Source of the DNA: DATGFB01 sp032160545
Lineage (GTDB): Bacteria; Actinomycetota; Actinomycetes; Mycobacteriales; Jatrophihabitantaceae
Length of the DNA: 64,000 nt
Assembly (NCBI GenBank): GCA_032160545.1
Contig: JAVHVN010000109.1
Location: 5,723 to 69,722, forward strand
Direction: 5' to 3'
Shown: positions 58,361 through 64,000 of the stretch, piece by piece
Layout: each line of letters starts with the position of its first letter
Position numbering within the stretch: position 1 is the stretch's first letter
Made by a program: the position numbers and the translations under genes
Notes under the pieces: generated by a model
Told to the model about the DNA's origin: nothing
What the model saw: the letters and a program-made list of their open reading frames with translations, nothing else
Database searches by the model: none

Positions 58361-59458
58361 ATGACCCCCGATCCTCCGGTGCGGTTCGGGATCGTCGGCA
58401 GCGGCTGGCGTAGTGAATTCTTCCTGCGCATCGCCGAGGCGCTCCCGGAGCGGTTCGTGGTGACCGGGCTCGTGACGCGAAGTGGCGACACCGCCCGGAC
58501 GATCGAGTCGCGCTGGGGCGTGCCTGCCCACGCCGACATCGATGATCTGATCGCGGCGCAGCTGCCGGAGTTCGTCGTCGTCTCCGTTCCCTGGCAGGTG
58601 ACGCCCGGCGTGATCGAGCAACTCGTCTCCGGCGGGATGCCGGTTCTGTCCGAGACTCCACCGGCCCCCGACCTCGAGGGGCTCACCGCCTTGTATGAGC
58701 GCGTCGGCGGCCGGGGAATCGTTCAAGTCGCCGAGCAGTACCACCTGTCACCCATTCTGAGCGCGCAGATCGCGATCGCCCGCAGCGGCCGGATCGGGCG
58801 GGTCAGCCAGGTGCTCGTCGCGCAGTGCCACGACTACCACGGCATCAGCGTCATGCGTCGCGCCCTGGGCATCGGCGCCGAGGATGCATCCGTCTCGGCA
58901 TCGTCATTTCGGTATCCACTCCTGACGGGGCCAGGTCGCGACGGTGACCCCGCGGATGAGCAGTTCGTGACGGCGACCCAGACGACCGCGCGATTCGACT
59001 TCGGCGATCGGTTGGGAACCTACGACTTCGCCCCTGAGCAGTATTTCTCGTGGATTCGCGGCAACCGACTTCTGGTACGCGGCGACCGCGGCGAGATCGA
59101 TGACCTCGAGGTGCGCTATGCGAAGGATTACCGTTCGCCGGTCTTCACCCAGCTGCGGCGCGTGATGGCAGGCGAGGGTGGCAATCTCGAGGGGTTGTTC
59201 CTGCGGGGCCTGTTGCTAGGGGAGGAATGGGCGTTCAGCAATCCGTTCATACCCGGACGCCTCAACGATGACGAGATCGCGATTGCTCTGCTGCTCACGG
59301 GCATGCGCGCGAGGATCGCCGGAGGCCCCGACGTCTACTCGCTCGCCGAAGCGAGCCAGGATCACTACCTCGGTCTGCTGATGCACCGCGCCGAGGAGAC
59401 CGGCGAGACCGTGCGTACGACCCGGCAGGTGTGGGCCGACGACGTCGTCGTTCCATGA
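58361..59458 (+). CDS. Gfo/Idh/MocA family oxidoreductase
   Basis: 365 residues. N-terminal Rossmann fold RFGIVGSGWRSEFFLRIAEALP and the VSVPWQVTPGVIEQLVSGGMPVLSETP segment; here the usual catalytic EKP is replaced by ETP (SETPPAP). The C-terminal beta domain includes EQYHLSPILSAQIAIARSGRIGRV. NAD(P)-dependent sugar or inositol oxidoreductase; substrate unknown. GAGGAG precedes the ATG. No sugar-transport genes adjacent. Confidence 0.85.
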   Translation: MTPDPPVRFGIVGSGWRSEFFLRIAEALPERFVVTGLVTRSGDTARTIESRWGVPAHADIDDLIAAQLPEFVVVSVPWQVTPGVIEQLVSGGMPVLSETPPAPDLEGLTALYERVGGRGIVQVAEQYHLSPILSAQIAIARSGRIGRVSQVLVAQCHDYHGISVMRRALGIGAEDASVSASSFRYPLLTGPGRDGDPADEQFVTATQTTARFDFGDRLGTYDFAPEQYFSWIRGNRLLVRGDRGEIDDLEVRYAKDYRSPVFTQLRRVMAGEGGNLEGLFLRGLLLGEEWAFSNPFIPGRLNDDEIAIALLLTGMRARIAGGPDVYSLAEASQDHYLGLLMHRAEETGETVRTTRQVWADDVVVP

Positions 59459-59498
59459 CGACGATCTCGTAGCACCCCATCCCCAGCTCAGGTCGACG

Positions 59499-60320
59499 CT
59501 AGCGCGCGAGCCGGCCGAGGAGCGCCGCCGCGGCGCAGATGCCCACGACAACCGACCCGACGAGTACGCCGAAGTCCAGCCACAGGTTGGTCGGCAGGCC
59601 GAGCAGCAGCGCGCGCAGCGCACTGACCTCGTAGCTCAGCGGGTTGGCGTAGCTGATCGCGCGCAGCCAGCTCGGCATGATGCTCACGGGGTACAGCGCG
59701 TTCGACGCGAAGAACAGTGGCATCGTCACGGCCTGGCCGATGCCCATGAGCCGGTCCCGCTTGAGTACCAGGCCGGCGATGACGACCGACAGGCACGAGA
59801 AGAACGCGGCGCCGAGGACCACGACTCCGACGACTGCCAGCAGCCGCAGCGGGTTCCAGGTGAGCCCGACGCCCAGCAGCGCGGCGACGACGAGCACGAC
59901 GATCGCCTGCGCGACGGCCCGGACGCCCGCGGCGAAGGCCTTGCCGGCCACGAGCGCCGCACGGGGCGTCGGGGTGACGAGCAGCTTGGTGAGGACGCCG
60001 GCGTCGCGCTCCCAGATGATCTGGATGCCGTAGAAGATCGCAACGAACATCGCGGACTGGGCGATCACGCCCGGTGCGAGGTAGTCGAGGTAGGGCACCT
60101 GGCCGGTCGGGATGGCATTGATCCGGCTGAACGTCTTGCCGAAGATGACCAGCCACAGGATCGGCTGGATCGCCCGGGTGACCAGCTCGCTGCGGTCATG
60201 GCGCAGACGTTGCAGTTCGACCAGGCAGAACGTCGCGATGCGGGATGCCAGCAGCACGACTCCGCGCGACGGCGTGGTGTCAGCCCATGCGGCGGGCGGT
60301 GCGGCGGGTGGCGCGGACAT
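59499..60320 (-). CDS. ABC-2 type exporter permease
   Basis: 273 residues, six hydrophobic helices, DrrB/NodJ-like: RHDRSELVTRAIQPILWLVIFGKTF, AMFVAIFYGIQIIWERDAGVLTKLLVTPTPRAALVAGKAF, SCLSVVIAGLVLKRDRLMGIGQAVTMPLFFASNALYPVSIMP, SYANPLSYEVSALRALL. GGGAGG lies 7 nt before the ATG. Its start overlaps the ATPase gene by 41 bp. Confidence 0.92.
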   Translation of the reverse strand: MSAPPAAPPAAWADTTPSRGVVLLASRIATFCLVELQRLRHDRSELVTRAIQPILWLVIFGKTFSRINAIPTGQVPYLDYLAPGVIAQSAMFVAIFYGIQIIWERDAGVLTKLLVTPTPRAALVAGKAFAAGVRAVAQAIVVLVVAALLGVGLTWNPLRLLAVVGVVVLGAAFFSCLSVVIAGLVLKRDRLMGIGQAVTMPLFFASNALYPVSIMPSWLRAISYANPLSYEVSALRALLLGLPTNLWLDFGVLVGSVVVGICAAAALLGRLAR

Positions 60321-61080
60321 CGCGCAGCCCTCCCTTCGTGTCGGTGAGGCTGTCGCCGGTGTAATGCCGGAACACGTCCTCCAGGCTGGATCCGGCACCG
60401 AGGCCGTCTTTCAGCTGCTGCGGCGTGCCCTCAGCGCGGATGACGCCGTGGTGCATCAGGGCGATCCGGTCGCAGAGTTCGTCGGCCTCCTCCATGTAGT
60501 GCGTGGTGAGCAGGACCGTCATGCCGTACTGCTGCTGCATGTCCCGCACCCGGGCCCAGACGCTGTCCCTGGCGCGCGGGTCGAGTCCGACGGTGGGTTC
60601 GTCCAGCACCAGCAGGGCGGGCCGGTTCACCAGCGCCTGCGCCAACTCGAGACGCCGGACCATCCCCCCGGAGTAGGTGGCGGCCACCCGGTCGGCGTCG
60701 GCGGCCAGGTCGACCATCTCGAGTGCCTCCTCGACCCGCCCGCGTCGCTGCCGGCGCGGGACGTCGAAGAGCCTGGCGAACCAGGCGACGTTCTCGCGCC
60801 CTGTGAGTGCGCCTTCGATGGACAGCTGCTGGGGCACGTACCCGAGCAGTCGCCGTACCGCCATCGCCTGCCGTCGCACGTCCCGGCCGAACAGCTGGAT
60901 GTCGCCGTCCTGCAGCGGTAGCAACGTGTTCAGCAGCCGGATGACCGTAGTCTTGCCCGCCCCGTTCGGGCCGAGCAGTCCGAAGCACTCACCCGCCCCG
61001 ACGTGCAGGTCGACGTCGCGCACCGCCTGGTGGTGGCCGAAGCGGTAACTCACGCCGCGCGCGGTGATCGCGTCAGGCAT
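60280..61080 (-). CDS. ABC-2 type exporter ATP-binding protein
   Basis: 266 residues. Walker A GPNGAGKTT, Q-loop YVPQQLSIEGALTG, signature YSGGMVRRLELAQAL, Walker B LLVLDEPTVGLDP, H-loop TTHYMEEADELCDRI: a DrrA-type drug-resistance ATPase. The C-terminus (GSSLEDVFRHYTG) fits DrrA. Overlaps both neighbours, so translationally coupled. Works with the downstream permease. Confidence 0.95.
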   Translation of the reverse strand: MPDAITARGVSYRFGHHQAVRDVDLHVGAGECFGLLGPNGAGKTTVIRLLNTLLPLQDGDIQLFGRDVRRQAMAVRRLLGYVPQQLSIEGALTGRENVAWFARLFDVPRRQRRGRVEEALEMVDLAADADRVAATYSGGMVRRLELAQALVNRPALLVLDEPTVGLDPRARDSVWARVRDMQQQYGMTVLLTTHYMEEADELCDRIALMHHGVIRAEGTPQQLKDGLGAGSSLEDVFRHYTGDSLTDTKGGLRDVRATRRTARRMG

Positions 61081-61561
61081 GCTGCTCCGCGCCGCGAGCG
61101 TCGGGCAGGTCAGCGGACAGCCGAGCCAAGATGCCGGCTGCGCGGCGCAGGGCCGCCCGGTCGTCACGAGAGAGACCGGCGAGCGCCTCGGCTACCACCG
61201 CGGCACGCTGATCACGCCATCGGTCGAAGCGCCGTCGGGCTGTGCCGGTGAGCGCGAGTCGGGCCACCCTGCGATCGTCCGGGTCCGGTGTCCGCGTCAG
61301 GACGCCCGCCGTGACGAGCTGACCGACCATGGTCGACACCGTGTTCGCCGCGAGGGCGAGCTCGGTGGCCGCCTCGGCGACGGAGGTGCCGGGATGCCGC
61401 CGCACGAGGCGGATCAGCTCGATCTGGGCACCGGAGACGGTCGTGACCGGCCACGGACGGCCGGCATGGTGGCGCGCCTTGCGGCGCAGTTGGCCGATCG
61501 CCGCGAACAGATCCTCGGCGAGGGCCAGGTCCGGATCGGGCACGGGCGTTGACGGACTCAT
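61073..61561 (-). CDS. MarR family repressor of the ABC-2 exporter operon
   Basis: 162 residues. Winged helix SGAQIELIRLVRRHPGTSVAEAATELALAANTVSTMVGQLVTAGVLTRTPDPDDRRVARLALTGTA with the DDRR wing. ATG 61561 is chosen (GTG 61570 possible); a minus-strand TATTGT -10 is 7 nt away, so leaderless. First gene of a MarR-ATPase-permease operon with overlapping ends. Confidence 0.9.
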   Translation of the reverse strand: MSPSTPVPDPDLALAEDLFAAIGQLRRKARHHAGRPWPVTTVSGAQIELIRLVRRHPGTSVAEAATELALAANTVSTMVGQLVTAGVLTRTPDPDDRRVARLALTGTARRRFDRWRDQRAAVVAEALAGLSRDDRAALRRAAGILARLSADLPDARGAEQHA

Positions 61562-61568
61562 GCCGTCC

Positions 61569-61588
61569 ACAATAGCTCTGTCACAGAG
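61569..61588 (-). promoter_or_regulatory. TATTGT -10 plus CTCTGTCACAGAG operator of the MarR operon
   Basis: TATTGT on the minus strand (61574-61569) and, one base upstream of it, the perfect palindrome CTCTGT-C-ACAGAG (61576-61588). The layout suits autorepression. Confidence 0.6.
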
Positions 61589-61695
61589 GCATATGGCGGG
61601 CGGTCGCTCCTGTGCAGATCATCAGCCATCTCGGAGGCTGCGGTCAGGTTGCCGCCGCAGGGTGGGAACCAAATCCGTCACCGTGGAGGGTCTGC

Positions 61696-63285
61696 GTGGT
61701 CTCGTGCCGTCGTCGTTCGTCCACCGCCCTGTCTGTCACGCGATGGTTGGCGCCGGCCGCCGCCGTGTTCCTCGCGCTGTTCGGCGTCATGACGCTGCGT
61801 GCGCCGGTGGCTTCGGCCACGGCGCCTACGTCACTCGCCTCGGCCGCCACGGCCGCGGCAGTGGTGGCAACCTCGCCCGGGTACCGCACCGGGATCGGAG
61901 TGCTCGATCTCCAGACAGGGCAGTACACCGGCGCGGGCGAGGACACCGAGTGGTTCGCCAGCGAGTCCGTGGTCAAGGTCATGATCGCGGCCAGGCTCCT
62001 CGCCACCGGTCAGATGACGGGTTCGACGGCGACGACGGCCTATCAGATGATCACTCAGTCGGACGATGACGACGCCAATGCGCTGTACGGCCTGGTGGGC
62101 GGCGCCGACGTCCTGCCGTGGGCCGAGTCGTACTTCCACATCCCCGACCTCGGCGCGCCGCCCGCCGACCCGGCGTGGTGGGGAAGCACCGAGATCACCG
62201 CGAAGGGCTTGGTGTACCTCTACGCCGCAATCGCCAAGGATCCCGAGGTCGGGCCGTGGCTGACGAACGCGATGGCGCACACCACGCACTACGCAGCGGA
62301 CGGCACCGACCAGTTCTTCGGTATCCCGTCGGCCACCACCGGTGCCGCCGTCAAGCAGGGCTGGGGCGACGACGGGCTTGACACGCCGAACGCCGTCTTC
62401 AACAGCACGGGCTACGTCGACAATGGCCGCTATGCCGTCGCGATCCTCACCGACGGCCCCCCGTCGACCTACGGGACGGCGATCAGCGCCGTGGTCACGG
62501 GCGAGGCGCAGCAGCTCATGCCGAACGGGACGATCGACGATCCGGCGGCGCACGACCCGACGGTCTCGGCGGTGCGCGCGCAGGCGACCGGCAGCACGGT
62601 GCGCGTCACGGGCACGGCGGTCGACCCCGACGCGTCCACGAGTTCGACCAGCATCGAGATCTACGAGGGTGACACCGAGGTCGCGTCCGGCTCCACGCAG
62701 GCCACCGACCACCGCTTCGACCTGGCGGTCGAGGCCCCGGACGGGCGCCACACCTACACGGTGCGCGCGGTCAACGTGGGGGAGGGGACGCAGGACACGT
62801 CGGTGACCGCGTCCACGGTCGCCGTCGACGGGGACCCGAGCGGGCAGGTGAGCTCCGTCGTCGGCGGCGCCGGCGAGGTCACCGTCCGCGGCGTCGTCAC
62901 CGACCCGAACCTGGCCGCCGGCCAGCCGGCCCAGGTGCGGGTCTCGATCGACGGCGGCACCGTCGCGACCGACCCGGCGGCCAGCGGGTCATCCACCGGC
63001 TACGACCTCGTGGTGCCGGCCGACCCCGGGCAGCACACCGTCACGGTCACGTATATGCACACGGGCGACGGCCAGGACGTCATGGTGGGCAGCTGGCCGG
63101 TCACCGTCGCCGAGAGCGCCGCCCAGCGTCGCGATCACGAGGTCACGATCACCTTGTCGACGACGGGCCTGGCGCTGCCGTTGCCCTTCCTGCTGCTCAT
63201 GCTCCGCCGGCGGCGCAGCCGACGAGCCCGGAACGCGGTCTCGACACGCGACCGCGGGTCAGGCCAGGTTGACAGCGGCTCGTGA
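61696..63285 (+). CDS. Exported serine hydrolase (class A beta-lactamase fold) with Ig-like repeats
   Basis: 529 residues. Signal/anchor near the N-terminus (WLAPAAAVFLALFGVMTLRAP, then ASATA). A beta-lactamase-fold domain (about 50-280) with SVVK (Ser91-Lys94), SDDDDAN and KQGWGDDG at the positions of SxxK, SDN and KTG. Two or three beta-sandwich repeats follow (about 300-490: VRVTGTAVDPDASTSSTSIEIYE, VTVRGVVTDPNLAAGQPAQVRV), then a C-terminal helix and Arg-rich tail. GGAGGG is 5 nt before GTG 61696. May act on peptidoglycan or beta-lactams. Confidence 0.75.
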   Translation: MVSCRRRSSTALSVTRWLAPAAAVFLALFGVMTLRAPVASATAPTSLASAATAAAVVATSPGYRTGIGVLDLQTGQYTGAGEDTEWFASESVVKVMIAARLLATGQMTGSTATTAYQMITQSDDDDANALYGLVGGADVLPWAESYFHIPDLGAPPADPAWWGSTEITAKGLVYLYAAIAKDPEVGPWLTNAMAHTTHYAADGTDQFFGIPSATTGAAVKQGWGDDGLDTPNAVFNSTGYVDNGRYAVAILTDGPPSTYGTAISAVVTGEAQQLMPNGTIDDPAAHDPTVSAVRAQATGSTVRVTGTAVDPDASTSSTSIEIYEGDTEVASGSTQATDHRFDLAVEAPDGRHTYTVRAVNVGEGTQDTSVTASTVAVDGDPSGQVSSVVGGAGEVTVRGVVTDPNLAAGQPAQVRVSIDGGTVATDPAASGSSTGYDLVVPADPGQHTVTVTYMHTGDGQDVMVGSWPVTVAESAAQRRDHEVTITLSTTGLALPLPFLLLMLRRRRSRRARNAVSTRDRGSGQVDSGS

Positions 63286-63975
63286 GGTACCCCGTCGCAG
63301 GCTCACGGCGACGGCGAGCGGCCAGCCGATCTGAATCGCGGAACTCACCCGTTCGGCCAGCCCGAGGCTGCCGCCGTCCTGGGTCTCGACGACGGTCCAG
63401 GCGAGCAGGATCAGAAACCCCACGAACACGACGGCCGAGACACGAGCGCTCACGAAGATCGAGGCAGAGGCACGTCTCTGGGCCGCCAGCGCCGGCCACA
63501 GCGTGATGGCTGCGGCACCGATGCAGGTGAACACCAGATGCGGTGCGCTGCTCCCGGTTGCCGGTTGCGGGCTCGCTGCGATGCCGATCGCGGCCAGCCC
63601 AGCGACGACCAGACCAACCCGAGCCCGAAGAGTCAGGACGGGCATGCCCGCGGCGGTCGCGAGATGGCACACTCCGATCACGTACACGGCGCCGGTGACG
63701 ATCCAGCGATCCGTCGCTCCGTAACCAGCCAGCACACTCACTGTCTGCCGCACCGGGCTGTACGACGCCGGTTGCACCGCGTCGCCGATCAGCCATGCAA
63801 TCGTGAGCAACGCCGGCGACAGAGCGGCGCACACAGTCACCCACGCGGCCACCGGTCGATCCGCGCTCAGCCAGCGAGACACCGCTTTTGCCGCGGCGGC
63901 CCGGCGAGCTCGAGACGCCTTGTTGGGAGTGACCGACACGTGGCTGTACGGGGCGTTCCACTCCGCGGCAGTCAT
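63259..63975 (-). CDS. DUF998 family membrane protein
   Basis: 238 residues, about six hydrophobic helices: VCAALSPALLTIAWLIGDAV, WIVTGAVYVIGVCHLATAAG, VGLVVAGLAAIGIAAS, HLVFTCIGAAAITLWPALAA, VFVGFLILLAWTVV. Conserved P-SYSPVRQTVSVLAGYGATDRW matches DUF998. No function known. Ends inside the convergent hydrolase gene (27-bp overlap). Confidence 0.82.
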   Translation of the reverse strand: MTAAEWNAPYSHVSVTPNKASRARRAAAAKAVSRWLSADRPVAAWVTVCAALSPALLTIAWLIGDAVQPASYSPVRQTVSVLAGYGATDRWIVTGAVYVIGVCHLATAAGMPVLTLRARVGLVVAGLAAIGIAASPQPATGSSAPHLVFTCIGAAAITLWPALAAQRRASASIFVSARVSAVVFVGFLILLAWTVVETQDGGSLGLAERVSSAIQIGWPLAVAVSLRRGTSRAAVNLA

Positions 63976-64000
63976 AGCGTCGCCCGCAGCATGCCGACGT

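Overview
The window comes from a high-GC actinobacterial chromosome. GTG and TTG starts are frequent and third codon positions are strongly G/C. It carries family markers typical of Actinomycetota: F420-type nitroreductases, DUF3151, RNase J, a MapB-like aminopeptidase, a WhiG/FliA-like sigma factor, and many genes with a -10 hexamer only 6-8 nt before the start codon (probably leaderless). The genus cannot be fixed from sequence alone.

Positions 1-34000 are mostly conserved housekeeping DNA. They hold clpB (5' end outside the window), pyrE, a SpoU/TrmH methyltransferase, a KimA-like potassium permease fused to an OB-fold and divergent from kdpDE, map, rnj, a DedA protein, a sigma factor with a divergent FlgN-like gene, fba, DUF3151, purA, purD and purB (each purine block with a beta-propeller protein beside it), ohr and sdaA. 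As I recall, clpB-pyrE-trmH-fba-dedA-DUF3151-purA also lie close together in mycobacteria, which supports these calls. Three copies of a 51-bp near-perfect palindrome (3186, 16756, 17830) sit next to gene ends in this part.

Positions 33499-38143 hold a TetR-controlled MFS efflux pump, a LysX-like aminoacyl-phosphatidylglycerol synthase, and tRNA-Ser(GCT) and tRNA-Arg(ACG).

From the tRNA-Arg gene to the end the content is accessory: small regulators paired with enzymes (LuxR, TetR, MarR x2, HxlR), a toxin-antitoxin pair, a bifunctional penicillin-binding protein, a single-chain asymmetric ABC exporter, an ABC-2 exporter and a serine hydrolase. It also contains broken genes: a metallo-hydrolase cut to 38 residues beside tRNA-Arg, a glycosyltransferase 2 tail next to an IS3 OrfA fragment, and a membrane-protein stub. 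This is what an integration-prone region with deletions looks like, although no intact integrase or complete mobile element is visible.

Functional groups: potassium homeostasis and sensing (9129-15674); purine synthesis (24096-29575); envelope and drug export (33499-37854, 49491-56206, 59499-61561); and several regulator-plus-target pairs with visible palindromic operators.
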